Assembly: GCA_036394575.1 (NCBI GenBank)
Contig: DASWEY010000040.1
Location: 5,334 to 69,333, forward strand
Direction: 5' to 3'
Length of the DNA: 64,000 nucleotides
Source of the DNA: UKL13-2 sp036394575
GTDB lineage: Bacteria > Pseudomonadota > Gammaproteobacteria > Burkholderiales > Usitatibacteraceae
The notes under the pieces were generated by a model, which saw only the letters and a program-made list of their open reading frames with translations, made no database searches and was not told the DNA's origin. Position numbers and translations under genes: made by a program. Below, piece after piece: positions 16,882 to 26,366 of this stretch (position 1 is the first letter of the stretch; every line of letters starts with the position of its first letter).

Positions 16882-18183
16882 TCAGGTGCGGATCTGGCCA
16901 TTGCCGAACACGACCCATTTTTGCGAGGTCAGCCCTTCAAGGCCGACCGGGCCGCGCGCGTGCAACTTGTCGGTGGAAATGCCGATTTCGGCGCCCAGCC
17001 CGTATTCAAAACCGTCGGCGAAGCGCGTCGAGGCATTGATCATCACCGAAGCCGAATCGACTTCGCGCAAAAAACGCATCGCCCGTGTGTGATTTTCCGT
17101 GATGATGGCGTCAGTGTGCTGCGAGCCGTATTTGGCGATGTGCGCGATGGCCTCGTCCACGCCGGCGACGATGCGGATGGCGATGATCGGCGCCAGATAT
17201 TCGGCGTACCAGTCGTCTTCAACCGCGTCGACAAGGGGTGAAATGCCGGCGGCGCCAAGCAGGGCGCGGGTGTCGGCGCATACGCGCATTTCCACGCCCT
17301 TGGCGGCGTAGATTTTCGCGATTGCCGGCAATGCCTGCGGCGCGATGGTGCGCGCCACCAGCAGGGTCTCGATGGTGTTGCAGGGCGAATAGCGCTGGGT
17401 CTTGGCGTTGTCGGCGATGCGCACTGCCTTGGCGATGTCGGCATCGTCGTCGATATACACATGGCAGACGCCGTCCAGATGCTTGATCACCGGGACCCTG
17501 GCTTCATCGGCGATTCTGGAGGTGAGGCTTTTGCCGCCGCGCGGAATGATGACATCGATCACGCCGCGCATGCCGAGCATTTCGCTGACGGCCGCGCGAT
17601 CGGTGGTCGCCACCAGCTGCACGGCGCTCTCGGGCAGGCCCGCCGCCGTCAGCCCGGCGATCATGCAGGCGTGAATCGCCTGATTGCTGGCCAGCGCCTC
17701 CGAGCCGCCGCGCAGAATGCAGGCATTGCCCGATTTCAGGCACAGCGCCGCCGCGTCGGCGGTCACATTGGGACGCGATTCGTAGATCATGCCGATCACG
17801 CCCAGGGGCACGCGCATCTTGCCGACCTGGATGCCGGAGGGGCGAAACTTGAGTTCGGACATCTCGCCGACCGGGTCGGCCAGGGCGGCGACTTCGCGCA
17901 CGCCGTCGGCCATCGCGCGGACACCCTTCTCCGTCAGCGTCAAACGATCGATGAACGCCTGGTCCTGGCCCTTGGCCTGCGCGCCGGCGATATCGGCGCG
18001 GTTGGCCGCGAGAATGGCGGCGCTGCCGGCGATCATCGTCTCGGCGGCGGCGACCAGCGCCTGATTTTTCTGCGCGGTGCTGGCACTGGCCAGGAAGCGC
18101 GCGGCCGCCTTGGCGCGCGCGCCCACGTCGCGCATCATCGCGGCGATGTCGGGTGTGGTACTGGAGGATAGATCGTTAGCCAT
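16882..18183 (-). CDS. proA: Gamma-glutamyl phosphate reductase ProA
   Basis: ProA reduces glutamyl 5-phosphate to glutamate semialdehyde with NADPH, the second step of proline synthesis. The 433-residue aldehyde-dehydrogenase-fold protein has the catalytic Cys at C268 in QRYSPCNTIETLL. MIYESRPNVTADAAALCLKS (133-152) is the ProA signature. The ATG at 18183 begins MANDLSSSTTPDI and matches the family length; the frame remains open upstream into holA. It starts 20 nt after holA and is 6 nt before nadD. No proB is in the window. Confidence 0.95.
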   Translation of the reverse strand: MANDLSSSTTPDIAAMMRDVGARAKAAARFLASASTAQKNQALVAAAETMIAGSAAILAANRADIAGAQAKGQDQAFIDRLTLTEKGVRAMADGVREVAALADPVGEMSELKFRPSGIQVGKMRVPLGVIGMIYESRPNVTADAAALCLKSGNACILRGGSEALASNQAIHACMIAGLTAAGLPESAVQLVATTDRAAVSEMLGMRGVIDVIIPRGGKSLTSRIADEARVPVIKHLDGVCHVYIDDDADIAKAVRIADNAKTQRYSPCNTIETLLVARTIAPQALPAIAKIYAAKGVEMRVCADTRALLGAAGISPLVDAVEDDWYAEYLAPIIAIRIVAGVDEAIAHIAKYGSQHTDAIITENHTRAMRFLREVDSASVMINASTRFADGFEYGLGAEIGISTDKLHARGPVGLEGLTSQKWVVFGNGQIRT

Positions 18184-18203
18184 GGTGGTCTCAATCCGGA
18201 AGT

Positions 18204-19229
18204 CTACGCGGCGCGGCGGGCCAGCGGGGAACGGAGGCCGCCGATGCCGCAGGCCAGCTGCGCCAGCGCATTCCACGGGTCATTGCTGTCGAGACCCTTG
18301 ATCATGCGGTCGATCCTGGCAGCCTGCAAGTTGAGCGAGGTGAGGCTTTGCTGGGTATGGATGCGCGACACCCGCTCCAGTTCGCGCGCCTTGGACGGAT
18401 GCGGCGGCCGCCCGCCGCGGGTGAAGCCGCGCAGGCGCATCAGCATGCGCACTTCATTGCTCAACACCCACAGGATGAGCGGCGGCGCCTCGCCCTCGGC
18501 CTTCATGCCTTCAAGCATGCGGTAGATGCGCGCCGCCTTGCTGCCTTCGCCGCCGTCGGTATGCTGATAAATGGCGGCCACCAGCTGAAAGGGGCTGAAA
18601 CGCGACACATTGGCCACGCTATCCTCGAGCACCGCCAGGGAAATTTCTCCCGGCGGGCACAACAGGGCGAGTTTCCTGATCTCCTGCTGCGCCGCCAGCA
18701 GATTGCCCTCGATACGATCCGCCAGATACTCCAGCGCCTCGGCATTGGCGCTTTGCTGCTGACGCGCCAGGCGGCCGGCCAGCCAGCGCGGCAGGTGCCC
18801 GCGCGCGATCGGCATCGCCTCGATCATGGTTGCCACCGCTTCCAGCGCCACAAACCATTTGGCCTGTTTCATCTGCCAGTCCATCTCGGGCAGCAGCACC
18901 AGGGTGACGGTATCGTCGGGCAGGCGCCGGCAGTATTGCTCCAGTGCCGCGCCGCCTTCCTTGCCCGGCTTGCCGGTGGGAATGCGCACCTCCATCAGGC
19001 GTTGCGTGGCGAACAGCGACAGGGCATTGCCGGCGCCGATCAGACGGCCCCAGTCGAAGCCGGACTCGGTAGTGAACACCTCGCGCTCGCTGTAGCCGGT
19101 ATGCCGTGCGATTTCGCGCAATTTGTCGGCCGCCTCCAGCGCCGCCAGCGGCTCGGCGCCGTGAATCGCGTAGAGCGCGCCCAGTGTGGCCGGCGGGCGC
19201 TCCAGGAATTGTTCGGCGGTCAGGCGCAT
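18204..19229 (-). CDS. holA: DNA polymerase III delta subunit HolA
   Basis: HolA is the clamp-loader wrench that opens the beta clamp. The 341-residue protein has the expected pattern: an N-terminal region (LYAIHGAEPLAALEAADKLR), a TLVLLPEMDWQMKQAKWF segment, an LADRIEGNLLAAQQEIRKL lid-type segment and a helical C-terminal collar. The family is weakly conserved, but the position after lptE and leuS is the standard holA location in proteobacteria. It starts 13 nt after lptE. Confidence 0.92.
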   Translation of the reverse strand: MRLTAEQFLERPPATLGALYAIHGAEPLAALEAADKLREIARHTGYSEREVFTTESGFDWGRLIGAGNALSLFATQRLMEVRIPTGKPGKEGGAALEQYCRRLPDDTVTLVLLPEMDWQMKQAKWFVALEAVATMIEAMPIARGHLPRWLAGRLARQQQSANAEALEYLADRIEGNLLAAQQEIRKLALLCPPGEISLAVLEDSVANVSRFSPFQLVAAIYQHTDGGEGSKAARIYRMLEGMKAEGEAPPLILWVLSNEVRMLMRLRGFTRGGRPPHPSKARELERVSRIHTQQSLTSLNLQAARIDRMIKGLDSNDPWNALAQLACGIGGLRSPLARRAA

Positions 19230-19242
19230 GATCGGGCAGGGC

Positions 19243-19752
19243 CTACTGGGGGCGCTTCACGGCCACCATACGCCGCAGGATCTGGCCGACCACATCCTTG
19301 TCCATATCGGCATAGAGCATGGCCTCTTCCTGTTGCTTGGCGATGATCTTGGTGTCGTCGTACGACATGGTGCGCGACAACTGGATTTCGCTGGTCGGAA
19401 TGATCACCGCACCCTTGCCATCCACCAGCTGATAGCGCACCAGCATCTTGAGTTCGTACTCGGCCACGCGACCGGTCCCCGTCAGCGACAGGATCTGCCG
19501 ATCGCGACGCTCTTCGAAGATGTTGAGCTGCGCGTCCGCACCCGCACCGGTTGGCATGACCTTGGTCGGCGTACCCGTCAGGTCGCGGCGTATATTGCTG
19601 GCGACCAGCGACGTGCCGGCGGCTGACACGAATACGCTTTGATACGGCAGCTCGTAGAAGCCGCGCAGCTGAAAGCCACAGCCGGCCAGCGTGGCCGCCA
19701 TAGCCAGCAAGGCAAGGCGCCGGACAATGGGGGCGCGCTCAGACCACCACAT
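19243..19752 (-). CDS. lptE: LPS assembly lipoprotein LptE
   Basis: LptE plugs the LptD barrel and helps insert lipopolysaccharide in the outer leaflet. The 169-residue precursor has a basic N-terminus, a hydrophobic stretch and the lipobox LAGC with Cys at residue 25. Next comes GFQLRG, the LptE hallmark after the lipid-modified Cys. The ATG overlaps the end of leuS by 14 nt, so expression is coupled to leuS. The leuS-lptE-holA order is conserved across beta- and gammaproteobacteria. Confidence 0.94.
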   Translation of the reverse strand: MWWSERAPIVRRLALLAMAATLAGCGFQLRGFYELPYQSVFVSAAGTSLVASNIRRDLTGTPTKVMPTGAGADAQLNIFEERRDRQILSLTGTGRVAEYELKMLVRYQLVDGKGAVIIPTSEIQLSRTMSYDDTKIIAKQQEEAMLYADMDKDVVGQILRRMVAVKRPQ

Positions 19753-22378
19753 TGATCAGCTTTCCGGGAACGACGATGAGCTTTTTCACAGGTTTTCCTT
19801 CCGTGTGCCGTTTCACGCCCTCGTCGTCGAGGGCGAGTTTTTCGATGGCTTCCTTGCCGGCCTGCTTCGGTACGCGGATCTGCCCGCGCAGTTTGCCATT
19901 GACCTGCACCACCATCTCGATTTCATCCTGTTCCAGCGCCGCCGGGTCCGGCTCCGGCCACAGGGCATCGAGCAGATCGCCGAATTCCTGCCAGTAACCG
20001 AGATCATTCCAGATCTGCCAGGTGATATGCGGACAGGCGGGATACAGCACCCGCAGCAGGATCGACAGCCCCTCGCGCAGTACCGACGGCGGGCGGCTGC
20101 GATTTTCTTCCAGCGCGTTGAGCATCTTCATGCAGGCCGACACCACCGTGTTGTATTGCAGGCGGGTGTAGTCGTAGTTGGCCTGCTTCAGGGCGGCATG
20201 AATTTCGTGGCGGAGTTTTTTCGCGGCCGCATCGAGCGAGGCCGCATTGATGGCCCCCGCGTTGCGCATTTCCGCATGCAGGCCGTGCGCGAAATTCCAC
20301 AGGCGGCGCAGATAGCGTTGTGTGCCCTCAACCCCGGCGCTGGACCATTCGATGGTCTGTTCCGGCGGGCTGGCGAACATCACGAACAGGCGTGCCGCAT
20401 CGGCGCCGTAATGGTCGATCATGTCCTGCGGGTCAACCCCGTTCAGTTTCGATTTGGACATGGTGCCGACACCGCCGTACTCGACCGCGCTGCCATCGGC
20501 TTTGAGGTGGTAGCGCGCCGGCTTGCCGTCTGCGGCCGGGATGGTCTCCACATCGGCGGGGGGAAAATATTCAATGCCCCCCCTGTCCGTTTTTCGGGAA
20601 TAGATGTGGTTCAGCACCATGCCCTGGGTGAGCAAGTTGGTGAACGGCTCGTCGAACTTCAGCATGCCCAGGTCACGCATCACCTTGGTCCAGAAGCGTG
20701 CGTACAGCAAATGCAGCACCGCATGGGTAATACCGCCGATGTACTGGTCCATCGGCATCCAGTAGTCGTTGGCGGCGCCGACCATCCTGTCGTGATAATC
20801 GGGCGCCGTGTTCGGCGAGGTATAGCGCATGAAATACCAGGAGGAGTCGACAAAGGTATCCATGGTGTCGGTTTCGCGCGTGGCCGCTTTGCCGCATTTC
20901 GGGCAACTGCAATTCAGGAACGCCGCATCCTTTTTGAGCGGATTGCTGGAGCCGTCGGGAATCAGGTCTTGCGGCAACACCACCGGCAATTGCTCATAAG
21001 GCACTGGCACATCGCCACAGTCCTGGCAATGGATGATCGGGATCGGCGTACCCCAGAAACGCTGGCGGGAAATGCTCCAATCGCGCAGCCGGTACTGGGT
21101 TTTCTTTTCGCCGCCCTGCGCCGCAGTCTGCGCTGCGACGTAATCGATGGCGGCATCGTAGTTCATGCCGTTCATCGGGCCGGATTCGATGCAGGCCCCG
21201 TAGTCGCTGTAGTGTGCCTGCCAGGCATCCAGCGAGTAGGGTCTGCCAAGCTCGATCACCTGCCTGATCGGCAAGCCATATTTTTTGGCGAAGGCAAAAT
21301 CGCGCTCGTCATGCCCCGGCACGCCCATCACCGCGCCGTCGCCATAAGTCATCAATACATAGTTGCCGACCCAGACTTCAACCTTCTCGCCGGTCAGCGG
21401 ATGCGTCACGAACAGGCCCGTGGCCACGCCCTTCTTTTCCATGGTGGCGAGGTCGGCTTCCATCACCGTGCCGTGCCTGCTTTCGTCGATAAACGCCGCC
21501 ACCTTGCTGTCGCGCGCGGCAGCCAACACCGCCAGCGGGTGCTCGGGCGCGACCGCGCAGAAGGTCACGCCCATGATGGTGTCGGCGCGGGTGGTGAAGA
21601 CGAATAATTTGCCGTCGCCCGCCAACTTGCCGGCGGCATCCATGATGCGATGCAGGAAGGCAAAGCGCACGCCGACCGATTTGCCGATCCAGTTTTCCTG
21701 CATGGCGCGCACGCTGGCCGGCCAGCCGGTCAGCTTGTTGGTCACGCAATCAAGCAATTCCTCGGCGTATTGGGTGATGCCCATGTAATAGCCGGGAATC
21801 TCGCGCTTTTCCACCGGCGCGCCGGAGCGCCAGCCGCGGCCGTCGATCACCTGCTCGTTGGCCAGCACCGTCTGGTCGACCGGGTCCCAGTTCACCACCT
21901 GGGTTTTTTTGTAGGCGATGCCTTTCTCGAGCATTTTCAGGAACAGCCACTGGTTCCATTTGTAGTATTCGGGATCGCAGGTGGCGAATTCGCGCGACCA
22001 GTCGATCGCCCAGCCCATCGCCTGGCATTGCTGCTTCATGTAGGCGATGTTCTCGTAGGTCCACTTGGCGGGCGCCACCTTGTTCTTTATCGCGGCATTC
22101 TCGGCCGGCAGGCCGAAGGCATCCCAGCCCATGGGCTGCAGCACGTTGTAGCCCTTCATGCGCAGCTGGCGCGCCATCATGTCGTTGATGGTGTAGTTAC
22201 GCACATGGCCCATATGCAGCTTGCCCGAGGGATAGGGCAGCATCGAGCAGGCATAGAACTTGGGTTTGGGCTGGCCGTTCTTGCCGATGGCGTGGTCGGT
22301 GACCTCATAGGCCTTGGTGGTTTGCCAATGGGCCTGGGCGGCGGTTTCGATTTGTCGTGCCTGATACTGGGAATCCAT
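19739..22378 (-). CDS. leuS: Leucyl-tRNA synthetase
   Basis: An 879-residue class Ia synthetase that charges tRNA-Leu. The HIGH motif appears as PYPSGKLHMGHVRNY near residues 43-57 and KMSKS as MSKSKLNG late in the protein. A CP1 editing domain lies between (VFTTRADTIMGVTFCAVAPEH and GVPGHDERDF). A Cys cluster, CPKCG, marks the zinc-binding insert. The ATG at 22378 begins MDSQYQARQIE; the upstream extension of the frame has no family similarity. It heads the nine-gene leftward run and is divergent from uvrD across about 190 bp. Confidence 0.97.
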   Translation of the reverse strand: MDSQYQARQIETAAQAHWQTTKAYEVTDHAIGKNGQPKPKFYACSMLPYPSGKLHMGHVRNYTINDMMARQLRMKGYNVLQPMGWDAFGLPAENAAIKNKVAPAKWTYENIAYMKQQCQAMGWAIDWSREFATCDPEYYKWNQWLFLKMLEKGIAYKKTQVVNWDPVDQTVLANEQVIDGRGWRSGAPVEKREIPGYYMGITQYAEELLDCVTNKLTGWPASVRAMQENWIGKSVGVRFAFLHRIMDAAGKLAGDGKLFVFTTRADTIMGVTFCAVAPEHPLAVLAAARDSKVAAFIDESRHGTVMEADLATMEKKGVATGLFVTHPLTGEKVEVWVGNYVLMTYGDGAVMGVPGHDERDFAFAKKYGLPIRQVIELGRPYSLDAWQAHYSDYGACIESGPMNGMNYDAAIDYVAAQTAAQGGEKKTQYRLRDWSISRQRFWGTPIPIIHCQDCGDVPVPYEQLPVVLPQDLIPDGSSNPLKKDAAFLNCSCPKCGKAATRETDTMDTFVDSSWYFMRYTSPNTAPDYHDRMVGAANDYWMPMDQYIGGITHAVLHLLYARFWTKVMRDLGMLKFDEPFTNLLTQGMVLNHIYSRKTDRGGIEYFPPADVETIPAADGKPARYHLKADGSAVEYGGVGTMSKSKLNGVDPQDMIDHYGADAARLFVMFASPPEQTIEWSSAGVEGTQRYLRRLWNFAHGLHAEMRNAGAINAASLDAAAKKLRHEIHAALKQANYDYTRLQYNTVVSACMKMLNALEENRSRPPSVLREGLSILLRVLYPACPHITWQIWNDLGYWQEFGDLLDALWPEPDPAALEQDEIEMVVQVNGKLRGQIRVPKQAGKEAIEKLALDDEGVKRHTEGKPVKKLIVVPGKLINVVV

Positions 22379-22569
22379 GGTGCGGAAGTGGGCCTGGGCG
22401 TTTGTTTTTCGAGAGAGAAAGATTATACCTTGCGGGGTATGCGCAACTGGCCGGATGGCGCGGCGGATGCGGGATAAATGCGGGAAATTATTTGGCGGAC
22501 GCCCCGGGCTCCGGTGACGCCTGCACTTATAATTGCAGTCAGACCCTGCGCCTCTTTCGGTACCGCTCA

Positions 22570-24930
22570 ATGCTCGCTCCCGTTTCGCCCCGCCTCCTCG
22601 ATAACCTCAATCCCGAACAACTCAAGGCGGTAACCCTGCCGCGCCAAAGCGCGCTGGTGCTGGCCGGGGCGGGCAGCGGCAAGACCCGGGTGCTGACCAC
22701 GCGCATCGCCTACCTGATCCAGACCGGCCAGGTCAGCCCATCCGGCCTGCTGGCGGTGACGTTTACCAACAAGGCGGCGCGCGAGATGCTGACGCGGTTG
22801 TCGGCGATGATGCCGATCAACACCCGCGGCATGTGGGTCGGCACCTTCCATGGGCTGTGCAATCGCATGCTGCGCGCCCATTATCGCGACGCGGGGCTGC
22901 CGCAAACGTTCCAGATTCTCGATTCGGGCGACCAGCAATCGGCGATCAAGCGCCTGCTGAAGACGCTGAACGTCGATGACGAAAAATTCAAGCCGCGCGA
23001 ATTGTCGTGGTTCATCAACAACGCCAAGGAACAGGGCCTGCGCGCCAATGCGGTCGAGGCCAATGATGAGTTCACGCGCCGCCAGGTCGAGCTGTATCGC
23101 GCTTATGACGAGCAGTGCAATCGCGAAGGCGTGGTCGACTTTGCCGAGCTGCTGCTGCGCTGCTACGAGCTGCTGGGCAAGAATGCGGCTCTGCTCGAGC
23201 ACTATCGTGGCCGCTTCAAATTTATTTTGGTCGATGAGTTCCAGGATACCAACCGCCTGCAATACCGCTGGATCAAGCAACTGGCGGGCAGCGACAACGC
23301 GGTGTTCGGCGTGGGGGACGACGACCAGTCCATCTACGCCTTTCGCGGCGCGGAAGCGGCCAATATGCGCGACTTCCAGCGCGATTTTGCCGGCAACAAC
23401 GTCATCAAGCTCGAGCAGAACTACCGCTCGCAGGGCAATATCCTCGACGCCGCCAATGCGGTGATTTCGCACAACAAGGACCGCCTCGGCAAGAATCTGT
23501 GGACCGACGCCGGCAAGGGCGAGAGCCTGCGCATCTACGCCGCCTCCACCGACGAGGACGAGGCGCAGTTCATCATCGATGAAGTCAAGGCGCTCAATCG
23601 CGAAAGCATGGCCTTCGCCGATATGGCGCTGCTGTATCGTTCCAATGCGCAGTCGCGGGTGCTCGAGCATGCCCTGTTCCGCGCCGGGGTTTCGTATCGC
23701 GTCTACGGCGGCCTGCGTTTTTTCGAGCGCCTGGAAATCAAGCATGCGCTCGCCTATCTGCGCATCGCCGGCAATCCGGAGGACGACGGCGCGTTCTCGC
23801 GGGTGGTGAATTTCCCGCCGCGGGGCATCGGTGCACGCTCGCTGGAGCAGGTGCAGGAACTGGCCACGCGCTACAACACTTCGATGTACGCCGCCGCCGC
23901 CAGCGGCATCGCGCAGGGCGAAATCACCGGCCGTGCAGCGGCTGCTATCGGCGCCTTCCTGAAAATCGCCGAGGCGCTCAAGGCCTCATCCACCGCAGTC
24001 ACGCTGCCCGAGCTGGTCGATGAATGCCTGGAAAAAAGCGGCCTGCGCGCGCATTACGCCGCCGAGCGCGAAGGTGCCGACCGCCTCGCCAACCTCGCCG
24101 AGCTGGTGACCGCCACCGCGCAATTTGAAGAGGAATTTCAGGGCGGCCGTGCGGAAGACGGCGGCGAAAACGACAATCCGCTGATCAGTTTCCTCACCCA
24201 TGCCAGCCTCGAGGCGGGTGAGCATGAGGCGGGCGAAAGCGATGACGCCTTACAGTTGATGACAGTGCACGCCGCCAAGGGGCTTGAATTTCATGCCGTG
24301 TTTTTAAGCGGCCTGGAGGAGGGGCTGTTCCCGCACGAGCAGTCGCTCAACGATTTCGACGGCATCGAGGAAGAGCGCCGCCTGATGTACGTGGCGATCA
24401 CGCGCGCGCGCGAACGGCTTTACCTCTCCTATGCCGGCAGCCGCATGTTGCACGGGCAGACACGCTACGGCGTGGTGTCGCGCTTTGTCGATGAGATTCC
24501 GCCGGAGCTGTGCAAATGGATTGTGGTGCCGGAAAAGCAGGCGGCCTACGGCGGTTATGCGCCCCACCGGCCCGCCAATGCCCATGAAAATTCACGCGGC
24601 TATGGCGAATATGGCGGCGGCCGGGGCGGCGCGCAGGGAGGAAACGGCGGCACCTATACCGGCTTCAGGCAATCCACCACCGCCTACAACAAACCCGATG
24701 GCGACTATGGACGCGGCGGCGCCCCCGATACCTCACGCGCCAATTTCGAAACCCGCCGTCCCGACGCCAATCCCTTTGCCATCGGCCAGACGGTGATGCA
24801 CGCCAAGTTCGGCGAAGGGGTGGTGGTCAACTTCGAAGGCCGCGGTCTCGACGCGCGCGTTCAGGTGAAATTCCGCAGCGAAGGCGTCAAATGGCTGGCC
24901 TTGCAGTACGCCAAGCTGGCGGCGGTTTAG
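22570..24930 (+). CDS. uvrD: DNA helicase II UvrD
   Basis: A 786-residue SF1A 3'-5' helicase for mismatch and nucleotide excision repair. Walker A is AGAGSGKT at 32-39. Further motifs are VDEFQDTN, GDDDQSIYAFRGAE, LEQNYRS, LMTVHAAKGLEF and YVAITRARERLYLSY. A Gly-rich, low-complexity linker with several GGG, GYG and RGG stretches separates the helicase core from a C-terminal 60-residue module (VMHAKFGEGVVVNF), the Tudor-like domain that contacts RNA polymerase. The linker makes it somewhat longer than E. coli UvrD. The ATG at 22570 fits the family N-terminus (SPRLLDNLNPEQLKAV). Confidence 0.95.
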   Translation: MLAPVSPRLLDNLNPEQLKAVTLPRQSALVLAGAGSGKTRVLTTRIAYLIQTGQVSPSGLLAVTFTNKAAREMLTRLSAMMPINTRGMWVGTFHGLCNRMLRAHYRDAGLPQTFQILDSGDQQSAIKRLLKTLNVDDEKFKPRELSWFINNAKEQGLRANAVEANDEFTRRQVELYRAYDEQCNREGVVDFAELLLRCYELLGKNAALLEHYRGRFKFILVDEFQDTNRLQYRWIKQLAGSDNAVFGVGDDDQSIYAFRGAEAANMRDFQRDFAGNNVIKLEQNYRSQGNILDAANAVISHNKDRLGKNLWTDAGKGESLRIYAASTDEDEAQFIIDEVKALNRESMAFADMALLYRSNAQSRVLEHALFRAGVSYRVYGGLRFFERLEIKHALAYLRIAGNPEDDGAFSRVVNFPPRGIGARSLEQVQELATRYNTSMYAAAASGIAQGEITGRAAAAIGAFLKIAEALKASSTAVTLPELVDECLEKSGLRAHYAAEREGADRLANLAELVTATAQFEEEFQGGRAEDGGENDNPLISFLTHASLEAGEHEAGESDDALQLMTVHAAKGLEFHAVFLSGLEEGLFPHEQSLNDFDGIEEERRLMYVAITRARERLYLSYAGSRMLHGQTRYGVVSRFVDEIPPELCKWIVVPEKQAAYGGYAPHRPANAHENSRGYGEYGGGRGGAQGGNGGTYTGFRQSTTAYNKPDGDYGRGGAPDTSRANFETRRPDANPFAIGQTVMHAKFGEGVVVNFEGRGLDARVQVKFRSEGVKWLALQYAKLAAV

Positions 24931-24962
24931 AACGACAAAGGCCCAGAATATTTTACGTAGAA

Positions 24963-25018
24963 CCAGTATTGGCGCGCTTTTCGAGGCATTTCTGCTCCGA
25001 AAAGCGCGCCAATGCTTG
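24963..25018 (-). repeat. Copy C of the dispersed palindromic element, inverted orientation
   Basis: Two 21-nt arms (24963-24983 and 24998-25018) pair with two mismatches around a loop containing GAGGCATTTCTGCTC. The inner arms TTTTCG and CGAAAA differ from copy B but still pair. The flank CGTAGAA lies on the left here, so the element is inverted relative to copies A and B. It sits between the 3' ends of uvrD and the binding-protein gene. Confidence 0.8.
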
Positions 25019-25048
25019 AGTTTTACTTTTTAAACGAGGGCGAGCCGC

Positions 25049-26173
25049 CTAGTTGCGCAATTCGCCGTTGCTGCGAATCACCGCGATATCGACGAATTTG
25101 CCGCCGTGGTGAAAACCCGGCTTGAACGCCACTTCAAGGCCGCCAACATCGACCTTGCCCAGCGAAGCCAGCGACTTTTGCAGATTGTCGCGCGTGATGT
25201 CCTTGCCGGCGCGCTTCATGCCGTCCACCAGGATTTTGGCGGCGACGCAGGCTTCCAGTGCCGTCACCGAAATGGGGCCCACATTGCCCGCCGCCGTCCA
25301 GGCTTCCGCGCATTCCTTGACGATCGGCACTTGCAGATTGCGCGGCGCCGGCACCGTCAGCGCCACCGTGATGCCGGCCGCATCCGGCCCCAACAATTTG
25401 GCGAGCTGCGAGACGCCGACAAAGGACAGGCTGGTGACCTGGAAAGGCTTGTTCCTGGCCTTGAGGCTGGTGACCAGCTTGGCCGCCGGCGCGGCCAGGG
25501 TGGTGACCACGACCATCTGCGGATCGGCCTCGATGATCTTGTCCACAGCCGCGTCTTCCAGCTCCGCATTGCGCTTGATCGCCACGCTGGTCGGCACCTT
25601 GCCGTATTTCTTCAGGGCCGCGGCGACGCTGTCGTAGTTTTGCTTGCCGACTGCGTCATCGTAGTGAAGGACGGTGATGCGCGTCGCCCCCAGCCCGCCC
25701 CAGAAGCCGACCAGTTTGTCGATTTCCTCGGTGTACGACACGCGGATGGTGAAGACGTATTCGCTCTGCTTGCGGATCACATCGGCGCCGGTAAAGGGCG
25801 CAAAGAAGGGCACATGCTTTTCCGTCACAAAGGGCATTGCGGGCATGCTCAGCGTCGACGAGGCATAGCCGAACAGGGCGACCACACTGTCATCGCTGAG
25901 CAATTTCTTGGTGTTCTCGCCGGCCAGCTTGGCGTCGTTCTTGTCGTCGAGCGTGACCAGCTTGATCTTCTGGCCGGCCACGCCGCCGGCCTCGTTTACC
26001 TTGCGGAAGTAGGCCATGGCGCCGGCGCGGATATCGTTGCCGAAGTCCGCATTGCTGCCGCTGAGCGGTGCGGATTGGCCGACGACGATTTCCGCCGAAA
26101 CATTGAGGGCGAGGCCGAACAAGGCCGCAACGAACACGGCACCGCGCGCGATGGAATGCAGATGATTTTTCAT
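25049..26173 (-). CDS. Branched-chain amino-acid-type ABC transporter substrate-binding protein (orphan)
   Basis: A 374-residue periplasmic type I binding protein of the LivK/Leu-Ile-Val family. It has an N-terminal signal peptide (hydrophobic core AVFVAALFGLALN, cleavage likely after VSA). IVVGQSAPLSGSNADFGND and AYFRKVNEAGGVAGQKI are typical of the first lobe, and the second lobe carries the usual ALEACVAAKILVDGM. No permease or ATPase genes are nearby, so it is an orphan that may serve a transporter elsewhere or a sensor. The ligand cannot be assigned. The gene has about 190 bp upstream of it for its own promoter. Confidence 0.9.
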   Translation of the reverse strand: MKNHLHSIARGAVFVAALFGLALNVSAEIVVGQSAPLSGSNADFGNDIRAGAMAYFRKVNEAGGVAGQKIKLVTLDDKNDAKLAGENTKKLLSDDSVVALFGYASSTLSMPAMPFVTEKHVPFFAPFTGADVIRKQSEYVFTIRVSYTEEIDKLVGFWGGLGATRITVLHYDDAVGKQNYDSVAAALKKYGKVPTSVAIKRNAELEDAAVDKIIEADPQMVVVTTLAAPAAKLVTSLKARNKPFQVTSLSFVGVSQLAKLLGPDAAGITVALTVPAPRNLQVPIVKECAEAWTAAGNVGPISVTALEACVAAKILVDGMKRAGKDITRDNLQKSLASLGKVDVGGLEVAFKPGFHHGGKFVDIAVIRSNGELRN

Positions 26174-26366
26174 GAAAATCCCGAGCGAGAAACAAGCAAG
26201 CGGAAGATATGTGAAGTTTTGTAACCTCGTTGCCTGATTCTACGCAATTCCACGGGCAAAGTCCGTCCCGACACGCATGCCTCCGCGCAGGGCGGCAACA
26301 CATTAAAGGCAATTTCCAATTGCCGCGCATGGCGCCGGATTCCGGCTTTGGTACCGCCGAACGGCG

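Noticed and set aside
22567..23745. 392-codon open frame opposite uvrD
   Set aside because: It is antisense to the conserved helicase motifs and carries no recognisable domain.
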